Shown here in pieces: positions 1-12,400 of a stretch of 36,444 bases of DNA. Source of the stretch: Pseudomonas sp. GV085 (GTDB lineage Bacteria; Pseudomonadota; Gammaproteobacteria; Pseudomonadales; Pseudomonadaceae); assembly GCF_003050925.1 (NCBI RefSeq), contig NZ_QAOV01000024.1:1-36444 (forward strand), in the 5' to 3' direction. The notes below the pieces were generated by a model, which worked only from the letters and a program-made list of their open reading frames with translations, did no database searches and had not been told where the DNA came from. Every line of letters starts with the position of its first letter. Position 1 is the stretch's first letter. The position numbers were made by a program, and so were the translations under genes.

Positions 1-470
1 CCGATTTTGCAGGAGGTCATAACATGTCATGACGGATTTTTGCGCGGTGGTTGTGACAGTACGTGGAGCGAAAACGCCAGCTATCGAGCCAGGGGAATTG
101 TCGGGTATTGGCCGTGGATTCAACCGGTCGCCTCAGGGCCATCAGCCCCGAGCGAAAGCGGTCGGTATCTCCATAAGTGGGGCATTACACCCACCCAACC
201 GGGCGTTTACCACCCAGTTTTTGAGGAATTTCCCCCCCTCACTCTTTCTCTCGCTTGAAGCACTCGGAAACAGCGTGCTAATTAATTTGAATTTTATCTT
301 CGCCCTATTGAAATGGCTCATAAGTTGCAGCCCCCTGGATACCCGCAACAGCTGTCGTCCCGGACATCTTGGAGGCGGCTGGGTTTGCCGGATCGGGTAT
401 GGCGCGGGGGGTGAAAAATGAAACGTGCGACACCACCATGCAGCTCCATCGGCTCTTATGGGGAGTTCTT
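1..470. other. Non-coding region upstream of the response regulator gene
   Basis: I see no convincing gene here. An AGGAGG at 11-16 is followed by ATG TCA TGA, which closes at once. A longer open frame from 29 has poor spacing to that site and no recognisable protein character. The stretch at 270-300 is AT-rich. TTGAAG (255-260), 17 bp, then CTAATT (278-283) could be a promoter for the downstream gene. That promoter is inference only. Confidence 0.45.
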
Positions 471-1163
471 ATGAGTTCCATGATCAAGATTGGCATCGTT
501 GATGATCACCCGCTGTTAAGGGATGGGGTCACGATGGCGCTGAGGAAAATAGCTGACTTTCAGGTGGTCGGGCAGGGCGGGTCTGCCGATGATGCCCTGG
601 AAATTGCCGCTCGTTTTGCTCCGGATGTTTTGCTGATGGATGTCAATATGCCGGGCGATAGCTTTGGTGCCGTGCGAGCGATCTCAGCTTCTTCGCCGGC
701 AGTCAAGGTTTTGATGCTGACGGTATCCGAGTCCATCGAGGACGCCTATTCCGCCCTCGAAGCAGGCGCGCAGGGGTATGCGTTGAAAGGCATAAGCGGT
801 CGTGAACTTGTACAAGCCATCAGACAGGTCGCCGGTGGTGAAACCTTCATTACACCCAAGCTTGCCAGCAAGCTCCTGGGCAGTTTCAGAAAGCACGCGG
901 GTGATAAGCAAAAGGTCGAACTGACCCATCGCGAAGAACAAGTTATCCGGGAGGTATCGAAGGGCCTGACTAACCGCGAGGTGGCTATCAAGCTTGAGCT
1001 CTGCGAGAAGACCATCAAGCACTACATGACGAATGTCATGTACAAGCTACGGGTTCGTAACCGGACGCAGGCCGTCGCAGCCGTGAGACGGCATTGGGAG
1101 AGTGACCATATACCTGGCTTATGTGGCGCTCTTCAACGCCGCGACTTGAATGACAACGGCTAG
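471..1163 (+). CDS. NarL/FixJ-family two-component response regulator
   Basis: This is a 230-residue cytoplasmic transcription regulator. The receiver domain spans about residues 5-122, with the acidic pair D11-D12, phosphoacceptor D57 in LLMDVNMPG, T84 and K106. A LuxR-type helix-turn-helix spans about 150-205, beginning ELTHREEQVI with recognition-helix residues in CEKTIKHYMTNVMYKL. I chose the ATG at 471 because GGAG at 462-465 precedes it and it starts just before the receiver fold; the upstream in-frame ATG at 369 would add a tail unlike the family. The convergent sensor kinase gene ends 63 bp away, and the HisKA_3 kinase/NarL regulator pairing is standard. Its targets cannot be read from the sequence; the adjacent peroxidase gene is a natural candidate. 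Confidence 0.9.
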   Translation: MSSMIKIGIVDDHPLLRDGVTMALRKIADFQVVGQGGSADDALEIAARFAPDVLLMDVNMPGDSFGAVRAISASSPAVKVLMLTVSESIEDAYSALEAGAQGYALKGISGRELVQAIRQVAGGETFITPKLASKLLGSFRKHAGDKQKVELTHREEQVIREVSKGLTNREVAIKLELCEKTIKHYMTNVMYKLRVRNRTQAVAAVRRHWESDHIPGLCGALQRRDLNDNG

Positions 1164-1226
1164 ACAAGCTACGAGCCACAAACGTTTCCGGTTACCTGGG
1201 GGCGACGATCGTTTTTGCACGGGTGA

Positions 1227-2723
1227 TCAGATTCTGAACTGCGCCCTGGCTTTGGTTCCGGCATGGGGCGCCGATTCAATGATGAATATTCCGCCGAGGG
1301 ATTCGACGCGATAGCGCATGCCGACAAGGCCCAGATGAGTCCTGCCTCGACCTGGCACGCTCGGTTTTTCGGTTGAAATACCCACTCCTGCATCCTCGAC
1401 TTGCACTTGCAGTAGCCCTTCGGAATGAGAGGCGCTGAGTTTTTGGCCTTTTCCTCCGGCGTGAAGATAGGCATTGTTCAATGCTTCCTGGGCGAAGCGG
1501 TAAATACAAATTTTATGCGCTATCGGTACATCGTCCGCAAGCGTATCAAGCTTCAGTTCGACTCGCGTCTCGGTTCGCTCTTCGTGCCGCTCGGCAAGCA
1601 ATACCAGCGCATCGTGCAGGCTCAGATCATTGATTTCCGGAAGTGCCAGGCCGAGTGAAATCTCCCGAACTTCGTTTAAAGCATCCTCGCCGGCACGTCT
1701 GATCATGTCGAGGACTTCCCCATCCGAGGCGCCTTGCGAATCTTCGAGCTCTTCAAGGCGAAGGAGAATAAGTGACAACATCTGAGCAGGACCATCATGA
1801 AGATCTGCCCCGATCCGACGAAGCGTAAGTTCATTGATTTTTGAGAATTCGCGATTGGCTGTAGTGACTTTAAGCTGAAGGGCGGCATTATTTGAGTGCA
1901 ACCTGGCTTGCTCCTGCATTCGCCATTCAAGTGCTGTTTCCTGCTGCTTTATGATCTTGTCGTCACGCCGAACGATAAAAAATAACAACAAAAGCATGGC
2001 CATCGTTGCTGTACCAACAATCGCCCATACTTTCTGGCGAACGTTATTGATTTCGCGCTGTAGCGCTTGCGCGGTTTCGTAGAACTCACCCACCGCAACA
2101 ATCTTTCCAGTACCCGTTTCGCGCAGTGGAGCAAAAATTTCATAGAACGGAATATTCAGGCTTCGCTCAAAAGCATCGTCAGTATCATCCTCAAGATCAT
2201 TGTCCAGTTCTGTATAGATCTTGCCTGTCAGCGCCTGTGAGATCTCCTCTGTCGGAAATTTTTTCTGGACCGCGGATTTGTCGGTGCTATAGGCAATCGT
2301 GCCGTCTGGAAGCCAGATCTTCACCGAGACGACATGTGTACTCAGCGAGGTGCTGGACAGCAACTGATCAATGGTCTGAATCGTTTCATCGGGGAGTTCT
2401 TTGGCTGTGGTCAATCCCTGGACGTAAGGTTCGAGAAAGTTCTGCATATAACGCGCGCCCGTCTCTGCCGCCGTTTGAACCGTTGCCTCTTCGATACTCT
2501 GGCTTACGAGGTTTCCAACGAGCGTCATGGTCAAACCCAGAATTATTGTGGCGCAGATGACGAACTGGGTTGAGCGGCTTAAATGGCGCAATTTCGTACC
2601 GGTGATCTGCCTCCCGGGCACTGCGTCACTGGACGTTTGGCCAGCGTTTGATTCGACCAAGGTCTGATCCGATTCTTTGACCAAGGTCTCAGAATTTGGC
2701 TGGGCTTTCGTCTCTGTACACAT
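1227..2723 (-). CDS. Membrane sensor histidine kinase, HisKA_3/NarX-DegS type
   Basis: This is a 498-residue inner-membrane kinase. A hydrophilic N-terminal tail (1-50) precedes TM1 (about 53-72). A periplasmic sensor region follows (73-231) with a CACHE-like look (residues around IWLPDGTIAYST and the acidic stretch LDNDLEDD). TM2 is about 232-251. Then comes a short coiled linker and the dimerisation/phosphotransfer helix with H309 in GADLHDGPAQ, the HisKA_3 signature. The ATPase domain has its N box near 412-423 (QEALNNAYLHAG), G1 at 444-449 (DAGVGI) and G2 near 464-469. The gene is convergent with the response regulator, an unusual orientation for an obvious partner pair. Ligand unknown. 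Confidence 0.9.
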   Translation of the reverse strand: MCTETKAQPNSETLVKESDQTLVESNAGQTSSDAVPGRQITGTKLRHLSRSTQFVICATIILGLTMTLVGNLVSQSIEEATVQTAAETGARYMQNFLEPYVQGLTTAKELPDETIQTIDQLLSSTSLSTHVVSVKIWLPDGTIAYSTDKSAVQKKFPTEEISQALTGKIYTELDNDLEDDTDDAFERSLNIPFYEIFAPLRETGTGKIVAVGEFYETAQALQREINNVRQKVWAIVGTATMAMLLLLFFIVRRDDKIIKQQETALEWRMQEQARLHSNNAALQLKVTTANREFSKINELTLRRIGADLHDGPAQMLSLILLRLEELEDSQGASDGEVLDMIRRAGEDALNEVREISLGLALPEINDLSLHDALVLLAERHEERTETRVELKLDTLADDVPIAHKICIYRFAQEALNNAYLHAGGKGQKLSASHSEGLLQVQVEDAGVGISTEKPSVPGRGRTHLGLVGMRYRVESLGGIFIIESAPHAGTKARAQFRI

Positions 2724-2801
2724 CCGGGTAGCCCTTCAATACTCATTTTCAATGGAGTGTAAAGCTAGCAGTTGAGGTTGAGGTTGAGGGCGGGAGGGGC
2801 G

Positions 2802-3146
2802 ATGAATAGTTTAAAAAGATTCTCGATCGATCCGGGTAATCGCTATTTCCGGCAAAAGCAGCCGGGAGTTATTACCAATAGTAATGATTTCCTGACTCCG
2901 CCATCAGGCGTGTGGAACCCGTCTCCAATACAGACTAGTCAATTTGTAGTCGATGCCAGTTTGCTCATGGATAAAAGGCTTGTTGATGAAGCCGCATGGA
3001 CGCAGAACCGTGCCATCACCCCTCAGGAACTCCCGGACTATGGCGATCTTCGCGAGCCTGTTCCGGCCAATGACTCTGATCGCTGGATGTGTGGCATCTG
3101 TGACAAGCCCCCTATGCCCGAGAGAGCCACATGGACAGATGCATAG
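2802..3146 (+). CDS. Small protein of unknown function (114 aa)
   Basis: ATG at 2802 is preceded by a strong GGGAGGGG ribosome site at about 2791-2798. The protein is hydrophilic, has no signal peptide or membrane segment, and is rich in Pro, Asp and Trp. The C-terminal third contains a CxxC pair (RWMCGICDKPP, C97 and C100) that could bind metal, but this is not a family I recognise. It lies between the divergent sensor kinase gene and the giant peroxidase gene and reads toward the latter. Codon use and the ribosome site support a real gene; its function is unknown. Confidence 0.6.
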   Translation: MNSLKRFSIDPGNRYFRQKQPGVITNSNDFLTPPSGVWNPSPIQTSQFVVDASLLMDKRLVDEAAWTQNRAITPQELPDYGDLREPVPANDSDRWMCGICDKPPMPERATWTDA

Positions 3147-3444
3147 AGCCCCGATACGTGACGGGGCCATTAGTAAGTTACGCCATCTATCCAACCCGTG
3201 TTCATGGGCCGTCGCCTCCTTGAGGCGCAATACCCGCCTGTAGTTACGGTTGTCATGGGGAATTGATCCTCAGTTGAGCACTGCTGATCGCACGCGATTC
3301 AGTAAGGGCTTCGTATGGCCGTGAAATCAGGTCCCGTCGTTCAATTTCTGTTTTTTGTTTATGGGGTTCAACACTAAACCACGCGTTTGCAGCGGTGTTT
3401 TATGCGTGTGGTTTCCTGATCAGTCAAGCATCGAGGAAACAGCC
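3147..3444 (+). other. Upstream region of the giant peroxidase gene
   Basis: A 6-bp GC hairpin (GCCCCG 3148-3153, CGGGGC 3162-3167) follows the small gene but has no T run, so it is a weak terminator candidate. Near the 3' end, 3376-3413 holds an imperfect inverted repeat (AAACCACGC and GCGTGTGGTTT) that could fold in the 5' leader. GAGGAAA at 3432-3438 is the ribosome site that fixes the start at 3445. I see no clear promoter boxes. Confidence 0.4.
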
Positions 3445-6400
3445 ATGGCCAGCTTCAACAAGTCCGATCTCGAGTTCATTCTTGAACAAATTTTCATCGC
3501 CGAACGGCATGCAGCAGGCGCGAGTCTGGTGGACATGCTGCCGAACGTAGAAGTACCCTTCGGCCTGCGCACCGTCTCCGGCTTCGGCAACAACCTGGCC
3601 AATCCCCAGTTCGGTGCCGCCGACAATTTCTTTCCGCGCTTGACGACGCCGGTGTTCAATACCGCGCAGGTCCAGCCGGTCGGCTTCTTTGGCCCCACTG
3701 ATCCTGGCGGAACCACGCCGACCTCCTACCTGCAGACCAGCGGTGCCGTCTTCGACGCGCAGCCGCGAATCATCAGCAACCTGATCGTGGACCAGACCGC
3801 CAATAACCCGGCGGCGGTCGCGGCAGCAGCGGCCAATCCGGGTTCACAGGTGGTCACCAGCCCCGGTCTGGATGGCCTGTTCGGCACCGCCGACGACGTT
3901 TCTGTCTTCCAGATCCCTAATATCACGCCGGACGCGGGCCTGACCGCGCCCTTCAACGCCTGGATGACTTTCTTCGGCCAGTTCTTCGACCACGGCCTGG
4001 ACCTGGTCACCAAGGGCGGCTCGGGCACGGTGTTCATTCCGCTGCAGCCCGACGATCCACTGTTCGTGCCTGGTAGCCCGACCAACTTCATGGTGTTGAC
4101 GCGGGCCACCAATCTGCCCGGTCCCGACGGCATCCTCGGCACCGCCGATGATGTCCACGATCAGAGCAACACCACCTCGCCGTTTGTCGACCAGAACCAG
4201 ACCTACAGCTCACATCCCTCGCATCAGGTATTCCTGCGCGGCTATGAGCTCAACGCCGCTGGCGATCCGGTCGCCACCGGCAAGCTGATCACCAATCGTG
4301 ACCTGGGTGTCGATGGTGTGTTCGGCACCGCCGACGACGTCGAAATCGGTGGCATGGCCACCTGGAAGGTGGTCAAGGCTCAGGCCCATGATCTGCTCGG
4401 GATCAACCTGACCGATGCGGATGTGTTCGATCTGCCGCTGCTGGCGACCGACGCCTATGGCAACTTCATCAAGGGGCCCAACGGCCTGCCGCAAGTCGTG
4501 ATGAAGGGCGCGGATGGCATTGCCGGCACCGCCGATGACATACTCGTCGAAGGTAACCGGGCCGCCCCCATCAGCCTGACGAACGCCGTGCGCACCGGTC
4601 ACCAGTTCCTCATCGACATCGCTCACAGCGCCGACCCTACCGGTGGCCTGACGGCTGATGCGGACACCGTCATTGGTGGCCCGCAAGCGCCCGGCACCTA
4701 CGACAACGAGCTGTTGGATGCGCATTACATCGCCGGCGATGGCCGCGTCAACGAGAACATCGGCCTGACCACCGTCCACTCCGTCTTCCACCACGAGCAC
4801 AACCGGCTGGTCGATCAGACCAAGGCGACGGTGCTGGCCTCCGCCGACCTCGTCTTCCTGAACCAGTGGCTGATGCCCGACGCCCAACTGGCAGCGTTGC
4901 CGGTCACGGCGGCCGACATCGCGGCCCTGCACTGGAACGGCGAGCGGCTGTTCCAGGCGGCCAAGTTCGGCACCGAGATGCAGTACCAGCACCTGGTGTT
5001 CGAGGAGTTCGCGCGCACCGTCCAGCCGCAAGTGGACGTCTTCCTGGCGCCCATGGGCAACGACACCACGATCGACGCGTCGATCGTCGCCGAGTTCGCG
5101 CACACGGTCTTTCGCTTCGGCCACTCGATGCTGGTGGAGACGGTCGATCGTTTCGATCCCAACTTCAACGTCGTCGGCGACGGCAATCCGATTGATCCGG
5201 GCAATCAACAGACCGGCCTGATCGCGGCCTTCCTCAATCCGCTGGCATTTGCTGCGAGCGGCCCTACCCCTGAGCAGGCGGCAGGCGCCATTGTACGCGG
5301 CCTGACCCGCCAGGTCGGCAACGAGATCGATGAGTTCGTGACCGATGCGGTGCGCAACAACCTGGTCGGCCTGCCGCTGGACCTGCCCGCCCTCAACCTG
5401 GCGCGTGGCCGCGACGCCGGCATCCCGTCGCTGAACGCGGCGCGGCGCGAGTTCTACCACATGACCGGCGATAGCCAGTTGACCCCCTACACGAGCTGGG
5501 CCGATTTCGTGCAGCACATGAAGCACCCGGAGTCGCTGATCAATTTCATCGCCGCCTACGGCACGCACTCGACCATCACTAGCGCTACGACGCTGGCGGG
5601 CAAGCGCGCCGCGGCTGCGGATCTGGTGCTCGGTAGCGCCACGGCGCCGGCCGATCGCCTGGACTTCCTGCACAGTACCGGCGCCTGGGCCAGCACCGCC
5701 GGTGCGGACGGTATTCTGAACACCGCAGACGACGTGACCACCACCGGCCTGGACGCCGTTGACTTCTGGATCGGCGGCCTGGCCGAAGAGAAGATGCCCT
5801 TTGGCGGCCTGCTGGGCTCGAGCTTCAACTTCGTCTTCGAAACCCAGTTGGAAAACCTGCAGAATGGCGACCGCTTCTACTACCTGGCCCGCACCGCGGG
5901 ACTCAACTTCGGCACTGAGCTTGAGAACAATTCGTTCGCCAATCTGGTGATGCTCAACAGCGATGCAACACACCTGTCGGCTAACATATTCCTGACGCCG
6001 GCCTTCACCCTGGAAACCGACCCGACGCGCCAGTTCAACCAGAGTGTGGTGGCCGGCCCGGATGGCATACTGGTCGACAATCCATTGACACCAGTCAATG
6101 AGGCCGCCGACAACCTGCCCGCCAACGCCGACCCCTTTGGCCCGTCGATCCACCCGATCGGCTCACCACGGATTGACCATTTCACGCCGCTGGTGATCCG
6201 CGACAACCCCGCCACAGTGGGCCTGGATACCAACTACCTGCACTACACCGGCGGCGATACGGTCGTGCTGGGCGGCACGGTCGGCAACGATATCCTCATT
6301 GCCGGCGACTCGGACGACGACACCGTCTATGGCGACGCCGGCAACGACCGGCTCGACGGCGGCTACGGCAACGACAATGTCTTCGGCGGCACCGGTGACG

Positions 6401-9400
6401 ACATCATCACCGACATCGGCGGCGACGACACCATTCACGGCGAAGACGGCAACGACGTCATCCAGGCCGGTAACTCGACCCTGGCCGGCAGCAATCTGGT
6501 CCTCGGCGGTGCGGGCAAAGACTTCGTCATCACTACCGAAGACATCTCGACGATCTTCGGCGGAACAGGCGACGACTTTATCCTCGGCGCCAAAGTCAAC
6601 CTGTCGCCGCAGGGCGGCGAAGGCGATGACTGGATCGAGGGGGGCACCCAGGACGGTGCGGTCGGCGACAACAATAGCCCAACATTAACCGACGATATAC
6701 CTGGCAACGACATCTTCATCGGAAAAGGCGGATTCGATGAAATGATCGGCGAGGGCGGCGACGAAGTGTTCGTCGCCAGCGACGCTCAGGACAAGATGGA
6801 TGGCATGTCCGGGTTCGACTGGACCACCTACAAGAATGACAAGTTCGGCGTGACCGTCGACATGGTCACCCCGTTCTTCAGTCCGTATCACCCGGTGGCC
6901 GATGCCGCGGGCAATATCGTGGGCGCGGTGGGGCAATCGGCCGATGCGGTCTATGACCGGTTCGCGGAAGTGGAGGGCCTGTCGGGGTCGGCCTTCGCCG
7001 ACTTCCTGCGCGGCGATGATCAAAACGCGGCCATCATCGCCAACTTCACGGCCAGGGGCAGCATTCTCACCAACTTCGATCTCGTCAGCGGCCTGCGGGC
7101 CTTCGTCGGCGCCGCTGCTGCTGGCCCCGACGGCATCGTGGGTACCGCAGACGATCAGTTCGGCGCGGGCAACATCATCCTCGGCGGCGATGGCAGCGAC
7201 ATCATCGAAGGCCGTGGCGGCAGCGACCTCATCGACGGCGACAGTTGGCTCAACGTGCGCATCAGCGTGCGGCAGAACATCGATGGCACCGGGCCGGAGA
7301 TCGCCAGCTTCGACGGCATGGAGCCCCTGATCCCGCTCATGCTGAACGGCACCTTCAATCCCGGCCAGCTCGTCGCCGTGCGCGAAATCCTGCCCGGTAC
7401 ATCCGTAGGCGGGGCTGCGTTCGACACCGTCAACTTCATGGGCCCTCTGGCGAACTACACGATCGCCGTCAACGGCATCGTCGTCGATCCCGCCGTTCCC
7501 CTCGATATCGCCGCCACCGACATCGTCACCGTGACCGACAATGTCGGCAAGGAAGAAACCGACCGTCTCACCCACATCGAGCGGCTGCAGTTCTCCGATC
7601 AGGCAGTGGTCCTCGTGCAGGGGGTCAACGCCGAGCCTGTGGGCGCACTGACGGTCGATAACACCGCACCGACCGTAGGCCAGACGCTGACCGTGTCGGC
7701 GGCAGGCATCACCGATGCCGACAACGCGGGTGGGCGGATCAACAATTCCATCAGTTACATATGGCAGGTTGAATTGGCACCGGGCTCGGGCGTCTTCGAG
7801 GACATCATCCTCGGGCCAGGCCGCATCGGTATCGGATTTACAAGAGCGGACGCGCCCACTCTCACGGTGACGGCAGATCTTGCCGGCCTGGCAGTGCGCG
7901 TCAAAGGCATCTATGCGGACGATAATGGCGTGACCGAGCAGGTATTCTCGGCACCGACCACGGCCGTAGTGGCCGGCGTGCCGGCCCCCGCGGCGGCGCC
8001 TTCGCTGATCGATCCGCAGACCACTGCCCCCAGCAACGGTGTGCGTTACACGCAATCGGACCTGGCGTTCATCCTTGACCAGATCAAGATCGCGGAACAC
8101 CACGCGGCGGGTGAGAACCTGGTTACTCTGCTGCCGAACATACGGGTGCCGTACGGATTGCGCACGGTCGAAGGGACGGACAACAACCTGCTCCATCCTG
8201 AGTTCGGTGCCGCCGATAACGTATTCCCGCGCCTGACCACGCCGGACTTCCGTACGGCCGAAGCCGGCACGAGCTACACCCAGACCAGCGGCCTGGTGAA
8301 CGACTCGCAGCCGCGCACCATCAGCAACCTGATCGTCGACCAGACCGCCAGCAACCCGGCAGCGGTCGCGGCTACCTTCGATCCGGGGCTGGATGGCATC
8401 CTTGGCACGGCTGACGATGTCTTGAAAGTCGGCTCACAGGTGATTACCGGAACCCGCACCGACGGCACGACGTTCCAGACCTTCTTCAACTCGAACGTGA
8501 GCACCGACGCGGGCCTGACCGCGCCCTTCAACCAATGGATGACTTTCTTCGGCCAGTTTTTCGACCATGGCCTGGACCTCGTCACCAAGGGCGGCTCGGG
8601 CACCGTGTTCATTCCGCTGCAGCCGGATGATCCGTTGTTCGTGCCCGGTAGCCCGACCAACTTCATGGTGCTGACGCGCGCCACCAATCAGCCCGGCCCC
8701 GATGGCATTCTGGGCACGGCCGACGACATCCACGAGAACAGCAACACCACCTCGCCGTTTGTCGACCAGAACCAGACCTACAGCTCGCATCCTTCGCATC
8801 AGGTGTTCCTGCGTGCCTATGAGCTCAACGCAGCCGGCGACCCGGTGGCCACCGGCAAGTTGATCGAAAATCGTGATCTGGGCGCCGATGGCGTGTTCGG
8901 CACGGCCGACGACGTCGGGATCGGCGGCATGGCCACCTGGAAGGTGGTCAAGGCGCAAGCTCATGACCTGCTCGGGATCGACCTCACCGATGCCGATTTC
9001 AACAACGTGCCATTGCTGGCGACCGACGCCTACGGCAATTTCATCAAGGGTCCGAACGGTTTTCCTCAGGTGGTGATGGTGGGTCCGGACGGCATTGCCG
9101 GCACGGCCGACGATGTGCTGGTTGAAGGCAATCCGGCGGCGCCCATCAGCCTGGTCGATGCCGTACGCACCGGTCATGCCTTCCTCAACGACATCGCGCA
9201 CTCCGCCGTTCCGATCGACGACGTGACCGGCGCAGCACTCCTGCCCGATGTGGACACTGTTGTTGGCGGTACGCCTGCGCCGGGCTTCTACGACAACGAA
9301 CTGTTGGACGCGCACTACATTGCCGGCGACGGTCGGGTCAACGAGAACATCGGCCTGACCACCGTCCATTCCATCTTTCACCATGAGCACAACCGCTTGG

Positions 9401-12400
9401 TCGATCACACCATGGCGGTGGTCCTGGCGACAGCGGCAAGCGGCGACGTGTCGTTCCTGAACGAGTGGCTGCTGACGCCTGTCACTGCCGTTCCCGTCGA
9501 CACCACGACCCTTGATTGGAACGGCGAGCGCCTGTTCCAGACGGCGAAGTTCGGCACCGAAATGCAGTACCAGCACCTGGTGTTCGAGGAGTTCGCGCGT
9601 ACGATCCAGCCGATGGTCGATCCCTTCTTCGCCCCAGGCCAGGTGTACGACACCGCGATCGATCCGAGCATCGTTGCCGAGTTCGCGCACACCGTCTATC
9701 GCTTCGGGCACTCGATGCTGCTGGAGCAGGTCGACCGGCTGGATCCGAACTTCGCCTCGAGCGATATCGGGCTGATTCAGGCCTTCCTCAACCCGATCGC
9801 GTTCGCGGGCAGCGGCCCCACTCCGGAACAGGCGGCCGGTGCCATCGTGCGCGGCGTGACCCGTCAGGTGGGCAACGAGATTGACGAGTTCGTCACCGAA
9901 GCCCTGCGCAACAACCTGCTGGGCCTGCCGCTCGATCTGCCCGCCATCAACCTGGCGCGCGGCCGCGATACCGGCATTCCGTCGCTGAACGCGGCGCGGC
10001 GGGAGTTCTATCTGCCTACTGGCGACGCAGAGCTCAAGCCTTACACCAGTTGGGCCGATTTCGTGCAGCACATAAAGCATCCGGAATCGCTGATCAACTT
10101 CATCGCCGCCTACGGCACGCACGCGACCATCACCGGCGCCCTCACGCTGGCGGACAAGCGCGCCGCGGCTGCGGACCTGGTGTTAGGCAGCGCGACTGCA
10201 CCGGCTGACCGTGTCGACTTCCTGAACAGCACGGGAGCCTGGGCCAGCACCGCCGGTGCGGACGGTATTCTGAACACCGCGGACGACGTGACCATCACCG
10301 GCCTGGACAACGTCGACTTCTGGGTTGGCGGGCTGGCCGAGGAGAAAATGCCCTTTGGCGGCATGCTCGGCTCGACCTTCAACTTCGTCTTCGAGAACCA
10401 GATGGAGAAACTCCAGGACGGCGACCGCTTCTACTATCTGGAACGCACCGCCTCGATGGACTTTGGCGCGGAACTTGAGAACAACACGTTCGCCACTCTG
10501 GTGATGGCCAATACCGACGCAACACACCTCTCGGCCAGGGTTTTCCTGACGCCGTCCTTCATCCTGGAAACTGACCAGACGCGTCAGTACAACCCGAGTG
10601 TGGTAGCCGGGCCCGACGGCATCGTCGGCACGATCGATGATCTGCCAGTCACCGCCGATCCCTTTGGCCCGTCGAACCATCCGATTGGCTCACCACGCAG
10701 TGACTTCCTCACACCGCTGGTGATCCGCGACAACCCCGGCACAGTGGGCCCGGATACCAACTACCTGCACTACACCGGTGCCGATACGGTCGTGCTCGGC
10801 GGCACGCCCGGCAACGATATCCTCATTGCCGGCGACTCGGACGATGACACGGTCTACGGCGATGCCGGTAACGACCGGATCGATGGCGGCTACGGTAACG
10901 ACCAACTCCTTGGCGGTACCGGTGACGACATCATCACCGACATCGGCGGCGACGACGTCATCCACGGCGAGGACGGCAACGACGTCATCCAGGCCGGCAA
11001 CGGCCTGAACCTGATCCTCGGCCAGGCCGGCCAGGACTTCATCATCACCGGCGAGGACGCGGCCGACAGCAGTGGCGGCCTGGGCAACGACTTCATCCTC
11101 GGCAGCAAGGCGAACGAGTTCGCGCGCGGCGGCGAAGGCGACGACTGGATCCAGAACGGATCTGCCGATGGCGCTGCCGGCGACAACTTCGACGCATTCG
11201 GCGACGATAAGATCATTGGCAACGATGTCTTCATGGGTGATGGCGGACCGGACAACTTCGACGGGGAAGGCGGTGATGACATCATGGTCGGCAGCCCCAG
11301 CGAGGCGGATGTTTACATCGGGTTCTCCGGTTACGACTGGGCGACCTACAAGGATGATCCGGTCGGCGTGACCATTGGCCTCAACTCCAGTCAGCGCTTC
11401 TTCGATCAGCCGGCGGTGCCCGGTTCCACCGCGTCGATCCTTGCCCGGTTGGACCTGGTGGAAGGGCTGTCAGGATCGGCACACGCCGATTTCCTCATCG
11501 GCGATGATTCCACCGCGGTAACGCTCGCTATCGCTGGCGCCACGGGTAGTGTGCTCACCAACCTTGACCTCATCAGTGGTCTGCGGGCGTTCGTTGGTGC
11601 CGCTGCTGCTGGCGCTGACGGCATCGTGGGTACCGCAGACGATAAGTTCGACGGGGGCAACATTATCCTGGGTGGTGCCGGCAGCGACGTCATCGAAGGC
11701 CGTGTCGGCGATGACCTCATCGACGGCGACAAGTGGCTCAACGTGCGCATCAGCGTGCGGCAGAACATCGATGGCACCGGGCCGGAAATCGCCACCTTCG
11801 ACAGCATGACGCCCTTGGTCCCGCTCATGTTGAACGGCACCTATAACCCCGGCCAGCTCCAGATCGTCCGCGAGATCCTGACGGCGCCCGGTCCTGACTT
11901 CGATACGGCGCTGTACTCCGGCAATTTTGCGGATTACACCGTGGTCGAAAACGTCAACGGCACCGTTACGGTCACCGACAGTGTCGCTGGCAGGGACGGG
12001 ATCGACACCCTCAGCAATATCGAGCGGTTGCAGTTCTCCGATCAGGCGATCGTGCTGGGCGGTTTGAACTCGGCGCCAGTCGGTTCGCTGAGGATCGACG
12101 ATCCTACGCCGGCTGTCGGACAGACGCTGACGGTATCGGCGGCAGACATCACTGATGCCGACAATACTGCGACCGGCGGCGCGATCACCAGCCCCATCAG
12201 TTTCTTCTGGCAGTTCGAACCAAGCCCGGGCTCGGGCGTCTTCCAAGACGTCACCTTCTTTGCCGCCGGCGAGACCGCGCGCGCGGAGGGCACGACCGTC
12301 ACGGTGAGCACGGAATTCATGGTCGCACCACCGGCGACCCTCATCGGCGCCGTGCCGGCTATCCCGCAACTCGTCGTGCCAACCGGACTGGCTCTGCGCG

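Noticed and set aside
29..421. A 130-codon open frame near the window start
   Set aside because: Poor spacing from AGGAGG, unlikely composition, and no recognisable protein; treated as intergenic.
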